From Actinomucor elegans (lineage: Eukaryota > Mucoromycota > Mucoromycetes > Mucorales > Mucoraceae): DNA of 64,000 nt. Made by a program: the position numbers and the translations under genes. How positions within the stretch are numbered: position 1 is the stretch's first letter; each line of letters begins with the position of its first letter. The notes beneath the pieces were generated by a model. It was given only the letters and a program-made list of their open reading frames with translations, searched no databases and had not been told where the DNA came from. The DNA is taken from the NCBI GenBank assembly GCA_026027325.1, contig JAMSLZ010000018.1, positions 248,001 to 312,000 of the forward strand, read 5' to 3'. This document shows, piece by piece, positions 21,366-35,531 of this stretch.

Positions 21366-22548
21366 ATGTCTGCTACTACTATCGCTTCTAAAACACCTGT
21401 CTTTTTCATTTCTCATGGAGGCAAGTGTATTGCTTTTATTTAATTTTTGTGTTGGATAAAATATATTAAACAACAATACAGGTCCCAACTTGCTGGAAAA
21501 CACTGGCAAACCTGGTGCATTTTACAACTGGTTTGGTAACTACCTTCAACATGAACTGAAACCCAAAGCTATTGTTGTAATTAGCGCTCATTGGCAAGGT
21601 GAAGGCAAAGATGGTATTTTTGGTACGTGTTCATGGGTGTCAATGCTATTTTTGTACTAACTTGCATGAATGACAGTCGATGTCTCTGAGAAACCAAAAT
21701 TGATCTATGACTTTTACAACTTTCCTCAGCGTTACTATGAAGCAACTTGGGATCACCGAGGCTCCCCTGCAGTCGCAAACAAAGTGATTGATTTATTAAA
21801 CAAGGTGCGTTGTTTTTGCGTTTGATTAAACTACTTGTTCTAACACTGCAATTATAGTCTGGTTTCAAGGCTTCTGGACAGAAATACGGCAATGACCATG
21901 GCGCTTGGGTTCCTTTGAAGCGTGCCATGAATTCCAACCCTGATATCCCTATTATTGAAGTATCTACCTTCTCACATGAAAACATGGCAATGCATACTAA
22001 AGTCGGTCAAGCATTAGCGCCTCTCAGGTAAAGTATCTCGCGTCAAATACAGTCGAATGATATCATTCTTCTGTTACACAATGGAATGCAGGTCATTAAT
22101 TGCGTGCATTTAGAGAGGAAGGCATTGTGATCATTGGAAGTGGATCAGCTGTCCACAACCTTCAACAGCTATGGACTTTTGCAGATAAACCTTCACCTAA
22201 GTTTGTCATGGATTTCGACAAGGAAATGGAAGCAATCGCTTGCAAGCTTACGGGTGAAGAGCGTAATGAAAAGGCTAGTGGATTGGATCAACATGCCGCT
22301 TTTAGAAAGAGTCATCCTACCGCTGAAGTAAGTAATTTGTTTGATTTTCTATATTATCACAATATCAGTTGACATGTTTGATATAGCATTTGGTCCCATT
22401 CCATGTAGCTTTGGGTGCTGCCGGTGATGATGAGGGGGAAAAGCTAGTAGAGGACTACTATTCTACACTTAGCTGGTCATCCTATGGATTCGGTTTACCA
22501 TCAGATACCAAACTTCCCAAATACGACGGAAAACCCGCTAGCATTTAG
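21366..22548 (+). CDS. LigB/DODA-type extradiol ring-cleavage dioxygenase
   Basis: A 289-residue class III extradiol dioxygenase, related to 4,5-DOPA dioxygenase, that uses a single metal to open catechol-type rings; the natural substrate is unknown. Six exons: 21366-21420, 21482-21622, 21677-21804, 21858-22027, 22114-22327 and 22387-22548. Conserved pieces include the metal-site His segments ISHGGPN and ISAHWQG, then YGNDHGAWVPLK, VIIGSGSAVHN and PFHVALGAAGDD. Length and order fit the family. The first intron begins GCAAGT, a GC-AG intron. The in-frame Met further upstream (21258) sits in a hydrophobic leader that family members lack, so I start at MSATT. Confidence 0.92.
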
Positions 22549-24688
22549 ATAGATAATATCATTAAAACGTGATAATCGAAAACATACCAATAAAATTATA
22601 TCTTCAAAATGGTTACTCTATTCAATGGCTAATAGAATCATTATTTTTCTCACAAGACCGACTCACATCGATGATTAGTTAGAAAAGGGGGTTTTTTTTC
22701 ATTTGAAAGCGCACAATTTATTCTCTACTTTGCTACCGGATCAAAGCTTCATATTCTCTTGTTGCTGATCCATAAAAGTATTTTTGAAATATATCATGAA
22801 TTCACAACAGGTCTCATCAGTTTTTTTCAGCACATGAATAATACCCAGTACCTCCTAGAGTATTTCGAGTTTCTATGACACCATCTCAAAGTAAACGATG
22901 AGCCAATAGAGAATAGCTGGTTAGTGATAGCTATACTTGTTTAAAGACCTATAAATTCAAAAAGAGTCAATTCAAGCTAACATGATAACCAATGTAGAGG
23001 ATATAATCATTTACATAGAGCAACAATGGGAAATGTACCTGAATCAGGTTATTTGTGTAATCGTGACTACTAGTGAGCTATTGTAAGGCTAATTAACAAT
23101 TCTTCAGAGTCTGATGGTAGCAGTAGAACAGATCTTCTACCTACTAATTACGAACATTCGAAGAAGCATAATCAGATCTAAATAGGCTCTAATCAAGCCA
23201 AGATATCATATAAATTCAAATCAATGCAACAAAAAGCTGTCGAAACCCAGGTAGCAAGAAATGATTTTTGTTAGTAACATAGTAGGCCCAAAGTTGAAAT
23301 AATGCACACAATCAAACTTGGTGATAGAAAAGCAGCATTAATGAGCCTGCGTATTTGCATATTGAAGTCACCAAAACGCATCTATATTTACAATGATAGA
23401 TTGAGACCATTCTCAATCATATATTGACACATTTAAAATATTCATTATTCTTCTACTATTAAGCAATGACTCTAGTACATTCAGTAGTTATTACATGTGA
23501 CATTATACCCACATCGGTGCAGATTTATTCATCATTAGATCTTATACGAAATGTATTCTTGTTTTTTAACAGATTAACCTTTAATACATGTCATTGTGCA
23601 GCAATAAGCTAGCAATTATAATAAATTGAGTTGATCACCCTAATGTAATGTTTTGTCATTTTAAAGACATGATCTATTATAGCACAAATTCAATACATTT
23701 TGATATAGGTTAGAAAAGTATTAAAAGCGACTTTGAAACTGCATTTCGCTTTATGACCAGCTTTAGACATTGTGCACCTTATAATAAAGCGATTAATGCC
23801 AGTGATCAGATTGATTCATCCATAAAAACTGATTTTGTCTAGACAGACTTTATGTATGTATTAATCTGATGATTGCAATATATCTTCGTCAGAATCTATT
23901 CTTAAACAAGTTTACAATGGAGGACTGTTATTGCAAAATTGTGAAGAAGGTCAATAGGGTAGGTGTATATTGAAAATCGATCGACAATTGACATGAACGA
24001 CCTTGCCGAGCTTAGTCAATAAGTGTTTCGTCATACTAGTTGAATACGTTTCTGAATCTGATATAAACTCCAATATTCCTGTTACATCAAACGTTTCGTT
24101 TCATATTTGTCAAGGTACATGCATCATATGGTAGTACTATAGCTTCTTAAAAGCTTGTTTTCTTTATTAGAATCGCTCATTGTTTAAGGGACTAGTAGGG
24201 TATTTTTTTTAACATATCATTGCATCGCATAATTACGTTTAAATAGGCAACTAATGAAGATAAAGCAATGGTTTCTGAGCAAAATATAGGATATATCTTG
24301 CTCTTTCTGGTGATCTAGGTTCTATAATGACCCATCAACTTTGACTGGTACCACAAAATTTTTAAAATGATACAGCGGGATTTTAATCCATTACTGTTCA
24401 TCTCCGTACTGACTCATTTTGAATAATAGATGTTGCTGCTTCTGTGTTAGGGACCATGAGACATGTCATACTTGTAGATATGTTTAGAGAGAATGTCCCG
24501 ATCAGCGTCAGTTGAATCTTTTTCTTTGTCAAATGCCTACAAAATGTATCACTAACCGCAGCAGCTGATAGATCGTCACACGCTGGAATCAATTCACCGA
24601 AATCCTGTGAAAAATATAGCTTAAATACTGGTCAAGTAGCTGGTTCTTATAGTTGCGCTTTGTATTTTGCGGATAAAATATACTAGAA
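22549..24688. other. Intergenic, 2.1 kb; no gene seen
   Basis: AT-rich spacer between two plus-strand genes. I looked for split genes on both strands and found only short frames, such as 24398-24592 on the minus strand, with nothing recognisable. Confidence 0.55.
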
Positions 24689-25506
24689 ATGGCTACTACT
24701 CTCCCTAAAATGTCTGTCCCTGCAGCAACCAATGCTGAAATCAAGAATGTTTGTGTGTTCTGCGCTTCGGCTATTGGAGCTGACCCTATTTATGAACAAC
24801 AGGCCACAGGTACATTGATGATATAGTGTAAACAGAATCTATTTATTAAATCAACTGGTAGAATTGGGTAAATTGTTGGGAGCTAATGACATGAGATTAG
24901 TATATGGTAAAGTGAATGCTCAACATTCCAAAGCACATGGCTGATATCCCCCCCCTTTTTTTTACAGGTGGAGGTTCCGTAGGCTTGATGGGAAGCGTCG
25001 CCAAAGGAGTGCTTGATAATGGAGGTAAAGCTGTTGGTATTGTGCCCGAGCCTCTTTTTAAGCATGGCAGCAAGCAGTTAGCCGAGACAATTCTGGTTCC
25101 TGATATGCATAGTAGAAAGAAGCGTATGGCAGATGAAAGTGATGCTTTTATCTGTTTGCCAGGCGGCTACGGTACTATGGAAGAAATGCTTGAAATGATT
25201 ACTTGGTCTCAATTAAACATTCACTCAAAGCCCATTTTACTGTTAAATACAAAGGGCTATTACAACTTGTTTGTAGAATGGATCAAGCTTTCAGTCCAAG
25301 GTAACTATCCGGTCAAGTAATATGACGATTGACTAATGCATTGTATAGAAAAATTCGTTCATGCTGAAAATGCTGATATTTTTGTCGTATGTGATTCAGT
25401 CCAAGACGTCTTGAAAGCCTTGAAAACTTACAAAGCTCCAAACTCTCGTTACGGCTTGGATTGGTCAAAGAAGGAAAGAGAATCCTTGGTCGAAATCAAC
25501 AAATAG
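24689..25506 (+). CDS. LOG-family nucleoside 5'-monophosphate phosphoribohydrolase
   Basis: A 218-residue LONELY GUY-type protein, often mis-labelled as lysine decarboxylase. In plants and some fungi it releases free cytokinin from its riboside monophosphate; a nucleotide-recycling role is also possible. Exons: 24689-24809, 24862-24906, 24968-25300 and 25349-25506. Landmarks are VCVFCASAIGADP at the Rossmann-like start, the YGGGSVGLMG loop, MHSRKKRMADESDAF, and the signature PGGYGTMEE with its catalytic Glu and neighbouring Arg. The C-terminus ends in a basic helix (DWSKKERESL). The second exon is only 45 bp, and the third acceptor follows a C8T9 tract. No linked prenyltransferase gene is visible, so cytokinin synthesis is not established. 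Confidence 0.92.
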
Positions 25507-26547
25507 AAGAATAGTTTTAGATTTTAATAAAACATTGTATTTACAGTTAAAGCATACTAAAGTCTTATCTGATTCTGTTAATCATGCAGTATTCTTACTG
25601 TATAAAACGCAAAACATGTTCCTTCCTGGAGAAAGCTAGTATGCTTTTCTTATCAAGCATTGGGTTTTCGAGAACGATTGAATTTCGGACTTAACGGTCT
25701 ATTGCAATGACCAATAGGAAGCAGCTACATTCACAAGGGTTCTTTCGAGCCTTGTATCCTTTATAAATCAGATCCTAGTCTATTAGCCGACGTTGATTGT
25801 GAGTAGTCTCTGCTAGTGCTGCTGGTCAATTATTTTATTATTATGATTGGCTGGTGTAATATTAAATTTATTCAATTCCAGAAACTAGCATTTGCACCAA
25901 ATGGCATATTTCTGCAGGCCCATAGAGCTTCCACTGATTATAAAAAGTCATCTCCATCGAATTTTGGAAATACGACCGTGATTCGTATATCTTCAAAGTT
26001 AAAAATACTTAGCAAAGACAAAGACATGTGTATTGATGTAAATAACCTGTCATTTATTAAATATGTCTCGGAAATGGGAGTATTCTAGTTTTACAAAAAA
26101 GATAGGTTTTGTAAAATTTGGGCTCATTTTAAAATTTTACATTTCTCGAGATTCTAGCTTAATATTGTATCTGATAACTAGTACAGGCCCAAAATGAATT
26201 ACTACATTATCAGTTTTAAACAGAAATTACATACATTCAATAAAACGAGACATAATGATCAATATATATATATTCTCGGTTGATCTCGATCTAATGTCGC
26301 ATTTGACAAGTAATCCGTGCTCGGATTAAGGTACTGTATCTATTAGAGCCTATGTTTTGCGTCTGTTCAATGAGTATATTATGTTTGTTAAATAATTAGT
26401 AACAGTAAAGTTATAAGGGCTATTTTATCCAAAGTTTCTTAAATCGCTCCAAAAAACACGTGATTAACGCGTTTTCTTGTACCAAAATATCAGTGGATGA
26501 AGCAATCATAGTGGTACTACGCAGCTCTGTTTAATTCATACTGGTCA
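25507..26547. other. Intergenic, 1.0 kb; no gene seen
   Basis: Spacer between two plus-strand genes with one dispersed-repeat copy near 26255-26360 and an MCB-like box near its end. An open frame at 25816-26088 has no recognisable features and I do not call it. Confidence 0.55.
26467..26472 (+). promoter_or_regulatory. MCB-like box (ACGCGT) upstream of the FEN1-like gene
   Basis: ACGCGT, in context TTAACGCGTTTT, sits 76 bp upstream of the nuclease start codon. This is almost the same spacing as at CDC7 and would fit G1/S control of a replication or repair nuclease. The motif is observed; its function is inferred. Confidence 0.45.
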
Positions 26548-28106
26548 ATGGGAGTACAAGGACTAACCAGCATACTAAAACGCTACGCTCCTAATGCAGT
26601 TCGTAATGTCAGTTGTAATGCTTTTACCAAACAGACTATTGCTATTGATGCGAGCTGTCATTTAAACAAATTCATTTATGGAGACGAAGCGCATGCCCAT
26701 CGACATATTTTCGGGTTTTATCAACTCGCTCGGTTCTGCGATCTCAACTCGATCTCGCCGATCTTTGTCTTTGACGGACCAAAGCGTCTGGAAGCAAAGC
26801 AAATGGAACACGCAAAACGTGCACGCGCTCGACGGAAAGTAAAACACTCGCTTGTATTTGAACGAGAACAGTCTGTACGATTAGATAATTGGTTACAAGT
26901 ATCAGATATGTGCGATCAAGCCATGATGTCCAAGGAAAGCGCGCTGGCTATACTAAGTGAATTAGGTGAAACGCTGCAAGAGCTAGAAGAAGAGATACCT
27001 GATATCAGTGAAGAGGACGATGATATCGTGCCAATCGAGAAGCAACAGGAAATCGAGATCAAATTGACTCAGATTGCTCAAGAGTTAAGAACGGCTGTCT
27101 TGAATGCCGGAAATACAGATAAATACACGCGAACAGTACGCAACCTAGCTTTTCGAGAGAAAGAATTAATGTCAAATATGATTATCAATAGATTCAAAAA
27201 CATAAAGTCAGCATTGCAGATGCTGAAAAGAGATAATCAGGCTATGCTCACTTCATTAGGTAAGATGGCGCTCTGTCTATTGATTCAGCAAATTTCTAAC
27301 ATGACCACATATAGAAAAACGCTCTTTTCGCATTACGCAAAAAACAAGAGATGAGTGTCAAGAGTTTTTAAAGGCTTTGGGATATGTGTGTTTTACCTGT
27401 GACAACCATGAAGCAGAAGCCATGTGTGCCAATCTTTCAAAAGCTGGGAGAGCTATAGCCACTGTGTCAGAAGGTATATACACTTAAAGTAATCTATCCT
27501 TGCGTCTAACTAGAATATATATCCAAGACCTGGACACATTGGTGTTTGGCGATGTACCTATACTTCGATACTTTTATTCAAGAGGTCGCCCAATCCTGTC
27601 CATTGATCCAGTTATTGCCAGACAAGACTTGAATTTATCTCGAGATTCGTTCATGGATCTTTGTATATTATGCGGAACCGACTTTTCGGGCACTATCCAT
27701 GGTATAGGTCCCCATCGGGCCTTACAGGCGATACAAAAATACGGCTCCATTGAGCGAGTACTCGAGAACTTGGATCCAAAGTATACTCCACAGGATACCT
27801 TCAATTACAAATTAGCTAGACATGTAAGCATGTTGAACAAATATTTGGTTTTGATGACCCTAACAATCCATGTAGGTTTTTAATGATTTACCGCCTATAC
27901 CCGAACATGATAATGCTTATGAACCTCCTGCAACTACAGATCTACGAATTAATGAAATGCTGGAACATTATAACATTGATCCAGTGGAAGCAGACATTCG
28001 GATCAGAACTGTAATGCTGCAACAAAATATTATAGATGTTCACAATTGGGGAACCAATCCATTTGCTCCTACTACAATAGGTGCTAGCTTACTGAACTTT
28101 AATTAA
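26548..28106 (+). CDS. FEN1/XPG (Rad2)-family structure-specific nuclease with long arch insertion
   Basis: A 465-residue nuclease from exons 26548-27259, 27315-27473, 27528-27823 and 27876-28106. It starts with the invariant MGVQGL. All metal ligands of the family are visible: AIDAS, FVFDG (Asp76), the glutamates of NHEAEAM, SEDLDTLVFG and LCGTDF. They are followed by the helix-hairpin-helix GIGPHRAL. From Asp76 to EAEA is about 195 residues; in FEN1 it is roughly 70. An acidic and helical insertion of about 120 residues therefore expands the arch region. The C-terminus (NPFAPTTIGASLLNFN) lacks an obvious PCNA-binding box. I infer a flap or gap nuclease in DNA replication or repair that is probably distinct from the canonical Rad27/FEN1. 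The third exon's acceptor (ATCCAAG) was chosen to complete SEDLD. Confidence 0.88.
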
Positions 28107-28904
28107 ATATGTAGTATTATATGATTCTTCTATTGGTTTCAATGAAATAGATGGTTGATTTTTAATACTAGTCCACTTGTCATTATTATTTGAAAGTTGG
28201 GTGAACGCACTAGAGGAAGTTCAAGCAAGAAGGCAATCAAATCTTACTAATAAAAAAGCCAGTTGCTGGTGGTATATACCTTGAAAATCAAATATGTATT
28301 GCCACTTTGAGCATTATTTGATCTATCAGCGCAACCCTGTCTTCACCGGCGTAAGCGTGCATTTAGCTAGGCACTGGTATTTATAATAACACATATCCTA
28401 TATATTTTCATAAATCACTTCATCCTATTGGTTCCTTTACTACTAACTACGGTTACTTGAACAAATACGTCTGTCAATATGACGAGACAGCCTCTTCTCC
28501 CCCCCCCCCCGATTTGTGTACCTAGGCCAACATTAGAGCGAATATCGCCCACCATACTCGAAATTTTACTCTATTGAAAATAAAGTCCTGTCATTATGGC
28601 TAATGAAAACATTAACCACTTCAGTTGCTTCATCTACTGTTCATCCTTAGACAGCCAATCAGGATATGTGCATGAACTAGATTGACATGCCGCGCCCAAT
28701 CAAACGTAGCTGTAAATTAAATAAGTATACTATCTACTACTATGTATGATCTAAAAGGCACATTTTACGTGTGGTTCATAATCCAAACTTGTTGTTATAG
28801 AATGGTATAAAAAGACATGTCAGAGTGATATTGGAATGGCTGAAACCCTCTATTAGGGTTTCAAGCAGAACACTTTATTTATTTTATGCCAAAAACCGAT
28901 GGAA
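28107..28904. other. Intergenic between convergent genes; hairpin and C12 run
   Basis: Tail-to-tail spacer of about 0.8 kb between the nuclease and cullin genes. It holds a run of 12 C (28499-28510) and a hairpin at 28841-28863. No gene seen. Confidence 0.6.
28841..28863 (-). other. Hairpin with telomere-like AAACCCT/AGGGTTT arms in the cullin 3' region
   Basis: Perfect 9-bp inverted repeat (TGAAACCCT and its complement) with a 5-base loop, 42-64 bases downstream of the cullin stop. It could be part of the 3' UTR or end-processing signal. The resemblance to the TTAGGG telomere unit is noted but may be chance. Confidence 0.55.
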
Positions 28905-31638
<2,734 letters not shown>

Positions 31639-31970
31639 TTTGATGTAAATGTAAAGTGTATATAAGGGGAGAAAAAAAAGGTGTTTTAGCCGACTCCACT
31701 ATCAGGTTTGTTTGTATGCAAGCCAATGGATCGCAACTTGCTTATTTACTCGTGTTTTAAGCGGGGCTGAATAAATTTCGTAAGCTCTCTCTTTTTCTGT
31801 GGGAGCCCAATCTTTCAAGTTTCATCATTTATACAATGGTAAAGAATATACCTTTGAAATAAAGTTTATATAAAAAAAAATAGATTTTTTTTCGTATATA
31901 TAAGTATACGAACCTATTTTTATGTATTCTTTACAGCATAAAGAGTCCTTCTCATTGCTATATGCTGAAG

Positions 31971-32009
<39 letters not shown>

Positions 32010-32920
32010 TATAGATCGTAAATGCCTCGACTATTTATTAGAAAACTAGCTCGATTTTTTTTAAAAATAAATCATTAGACATGTACTTGAAATTGTAGCA
32101 AGCGTGTATAAGTTACTGAGGTTCATTCCGACCTTGTTATATTCGAATAGTAGCATTGAAGTGATGGAAAAAGCGATCAGCACATTCTAGTTTCCGATTT
32201 TTTTTAAATATCCGGCCTCCAATAGTAATCCATAAAGATTCCGATCGATTTTCAATAAAATGATAAAGGTTATACTTTAGAAGCAATATTTATAGATTAG
32301 GTGATTTTTGTAGAGGATAGAAACAGCATTTCATGAAATAGCTGTTAATACAGGTACGTTTTTTGATATTCTGACGTATGAATAAGTATTTTAATTGTAT
32401 TTTATTTAATATAAAAAACTCGAGTTATGACAGTAAAGAGCAATACCCAAAAACTGTTTATAATTCAAATTTTGAATAATAGCTACTGCATTCAACTTGC
32501 ATCACCCGATGCAAAATAAAATTTTACACAAACCTAATTAATAAACTTTGTATCTATCGAAACTTTTTTTATTTCTTATTATTATCCCAATGTTCAAACT
32601 AAAAAAAAAAGGAAATCTGAATCCGATATCCAAGTTTAGGTTTTCTTTTCCTTTATGTTCAAGTACCGAAACCCAACCAAAAAAATGGGAAAAATACCCT
32701 CGACCAATCAAAATGATTTGAAAATCGATCTACTTTTCATTGATAGTCAGCGTACTTTTTTTTTTTTTTTGCTTTATTAAAACTTTATTCATATAAATAG
32801 GGCGCATGTAAGGTATATGTATGATAAAACAATAATACCTGTATTATTCATAGCAAAAGAAGTAGAGTAGGGTGGTATTGTTTCATAATGTTAGATGATA
32901 CAGTTTGAAAAGTGAGACTA
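31639..32920. other. Intergenic upstream of cullin; no gene seen
   Basis: Spacer of about 1.3 kb containing the cullin promoter and the region downstream of the hexokinase gene. It includes a 31-base A run (31976-32006) and several short T runs; no coding potential recognised. Confidence 0.6.
31976..32006. repeat. Poly(A) tract, 31 bases
   Basis: Uninterrupted run of 31 A about 340 bp upstream of the cullin start (T run on the coding strand). Probably promoter-type poly(dA:dT). Confidence 0.95.
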
Positions 32921-34525
32921 TTAGGATTGAATATATGCATTGGTTGTGGTAGAAGCAATCTTTTCGGCCATCATGGCTACTATGGCAGCACCTACGATAC
33001 GGGAATGTTTCACGACTCCGACGGAAAGTTTCCCAGCAATATGTTCTGGGATCAGGTCCTTTATCGTCTTGCAGACGCGAGGATGAAATGAAGGGTAATC
33101 TTCGTATATACTTCCACTAATAGCTAATAAGAGTAGGCTGTTAGTAAAAGCATACATCCATGTAGATCACTTACAGATAGCATATCCTTCTTCAGTCATA
33201 CCAATACCTTTGGCTGTCATATGTTGCACAATAGCAGCAATAGCAGCGCCTACTAGTACAGCGGCACGGTATCCCACCAACTCGCATACTTTTTTCACTA
33301 CTTCTCGGTCACCTATAGAGGTTTTGGATAGATCTAACATGTCTTCTAATACGATACGTGTGTCTTCTAAAGTGTCGGAATCATCCGCTTCACACACATA
33401 CATATAACTTGTATCAAAGCTGTGTGCGGTATTCAGGGTTTCAGAGGATTCACCAGCAAACAAGATATCTCGATCAACGAGATAGATCAAGATGTTTCTT
33501 ACTAGTTCTCCGAGAAATATGCCAGTAGTCATTTTCTCAAACACATGGAATTGAGGATTACTGGATTCTCGGGCCAGTTTTCGATCAAACCAGGTGCAAG
33601 GTAATGTTCGCCTGGAAGAGCCAAAATTACACCATTCTGTATTCATAATCATGTCTGTATCTCTTGTTACGCTGGTGTCTTTTAGCTTTGTTACGTTTTT
33701 TACAGGTTCATAATATGCGCAGTTGGTACCGAGACTATGGACAATCCCTAAACGTGTTGTTGGATGTTGATATGCATGCGCTAATAGAGTGCAAACAGAG
33801 TCTATTGTTGATAGGTTAGACTATGCAATGTAGAGAGACTAACTAACGAACCATTTGCTGTGGCTACAATCTTGATGGGTAATCCTTTTAATCGAATACG
33901 TTCATGCATCAGCTCTACTATATCGACACCCACGCCATTTGGGTAATTAAGACCATACCCTAATGACAGAATACGACCTGTGTCTAACCTGGTTTGTTTA
34001 ATGGCAAATCCAAAGGATACAGCCATTGGATATACAAATAAATCCTGTGTTCCAACTCGCATTAAGAAATCAGATATACATTCTACTACATAGTCGATCA
34101 AGACTGCAAAATCATCACCACTGGCTAAATCTTGAGGAATCTTGTATTGGTATTGATTGATGGCTAATTTACCGCTATCACCTTTCAATTTGACCTGACA
34201 AGCATAAATATCCATGCCAGCAATTTCTAAAGCAAGGTAAGTGCCCTTTTCATCACCCGTTGGATAACCTTTTACAGAAAAATTAAGATTTTTCGTTCAA
34301 CGTCAAATTCTTGAAAATACCTGTAACATAGGTTGGAATCATGTTGAGATCGCTCGATCTATCGTCTGCTAATCCAGCAACTAGTTCATGTTGAAATGAC
34401 TCTACTATTTTTAATAACGTTGGCTTGTCTAGACAAAACAGCTGCTCCAATTCGTTGACGGCCTCCACTTGGCTTGGGTTGCCGTGACAAAGTTCTCCGA
34501 GAGGAACTGCTTGACGTTGACTCAT
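32921..34525 (-). CDS. Divergent hexokinase-family protein with altered active-site motifs
   Basis: Full-length (483 residues) hexokinase fold from minus-strand exons 34525-34321, 34268-33852, 33801-33175 and 33123-32921. It aligns along its whole length to fungal hexokinases: NMIPTYVTGYPTGDEKG, FDRKLARESSNP, FEKMTTGIFLGELVR, ISGSIYEDYPSF. The catalytic Asp (ATANDSVCT) and the Glu of NTEW are kept. Other active-site motifs are not. The phosphate-1 loop normally reads LDLGGTN and is LEIAGMD here. The sugar loop normally reads FSFP and is FGFA. The Thr-Lys of the TKGF motif is GYGL. The usual GTGTN is SLGTN. It may be a weak kinase or a non-catalytic regulator, as reported for atypical hexokinases of Aspergillus. 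The donor after AAT-G is GTTCGT, non-consensus, but it is required to give ANDSV. Its start lies 151 bp from the stop of the next gene upstream. Confidence 0.88.
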
Positions 34526-34676
34526 AATAATAAAAGAAGAAAAAGGATGAAAGAGCTATGTTTCTCATTTTCTTTTTTAATTATTTTATTGGGTAACGGG
34601 GAATTGGCGGGTAAAATCAACCCTTTTGTTCGTCATACAGATAGAAAAATGGAAGCACTTTTTTTATTATTTTTAT

Positions 34677-35531
34677 TTAATATTCACCAGTATAAGGTTC
34701 AAGGTACCATTGCTGGTGAGCGTTATCTTCTAATAATCTAGTGTTCACGGTGATATAAGATCCATCGTCATCCTATTTATTTGGTTAATACATTTTGCCG
34801 CAACCATTCAACCCGTACATACTTTGGCATTCAATACAAGTCTTGGGTCTGCAACGGCATAGACAAAACCGTCACGAATTCCCCATCTTTGATTGTGTGT
34901 CCTATTTACACAGATTAATCACACACACACACACACACACACACGTACACACACACACACGCACGCACGCACGCACGCGTAGACGTTGAAAATCTCAAAC
35001 TTACATGGTCTTTTTACGGTCAGATTGTAATACATATTTGTCAGACTTTAAATCACCTATAGATTTGATCAGCATATGAATTCGGCTCTGAGCATATCTT
35101 CTTTACCGCCTTCTATATCCAAAACTAGAAGGACACAAAATTGGTTAGTTTCCTTTGTTTCTCGGTTTATCCACGTACTTTACCAAGTTGAGTCTTTTTA
35201 CAGGTTAAATATCCGTTATCATAGCTCCACAACTGGAATACACGTTAATTTCAACCATCACTTGGTGAATATATATTTATTTATTTTTACCTGGCCGTCA
35301 TCCTCTTTCTATTAAATGGGTAAGAAACTATTCTGCTCTACAGTCAACAAACTTACCATAGATCCAACGACAAGATAGGATCCAGCCTGTAACATATCAT
35401 CAGCATCTCCTTATACGTGACGCGTATTGTATTTTTTTTTTTTTTGTTCTTACTTTTTCTTCACCGTCAGTACATAAAACTAAGCCAGTCTTTTGGCTCT
35501 TGACATAGAAATAACCTTCTGAAAGAAACAT
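34677..35531 (-). CDS. Small beta-trefoil (ricin-B-like lectin fold) protein, eight exons
   Basis: A 139-residue protein reconstructed from eight minus-strand exons: 35531-35454, 35386-35357, 35308-35291, 35232-35184, 35124-35107, 35056-35005, 34901-34823 and 34772-34677. The total is 420 nt with every phase consistent and all introns GT-AG. Two exons are only 18 nt. The product has three trefoil-like repeats. Repeat 1 starts EGYFYVKSQKTGLVL and closes QLWSYDNGY. Repeat 2 has VLDIEGG and closes NQRWGIRDGF. Repeat 3 has RLVLNAK and closes QQWYLEP. The three Q-x-W motifs are diagnostic of the ricin-B-type fold, a carbohydrate-binding module. There is no toxin A-chain and no signal peptide, so this is a small, probably intracellular lectin-fold protein common in this fungal group. 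The sixth intron carries a (TG)n microsatellite. Confidence 0.85.
34919..34978. repeat. (CA)n/(CGCA)n microsatellite inside an intron
   Basis: CA dinucleotides (34919-34944), then ACAC units and GCAC repeats up to 34978, lying within the sixth intron of the trefoil gene (34902-35004). Slippage would alter intron length but not the protein. Confidence 0.95.

Noticed and set aside
33795..33860. Loss of the hexokinase catalytic Asp (open frame reads ANGSLV)
   Set aside because: That frame runs into an intron. Using the GTTCGT donor gives ANDSVCTLLAHAY, so the Asp is present.
34677..35531. Ricin-like toxin gene
   Set aside because: Only the carbohydrate-binding trefoil fold is present; there is no N-glycosidase chain and no secretion signal.
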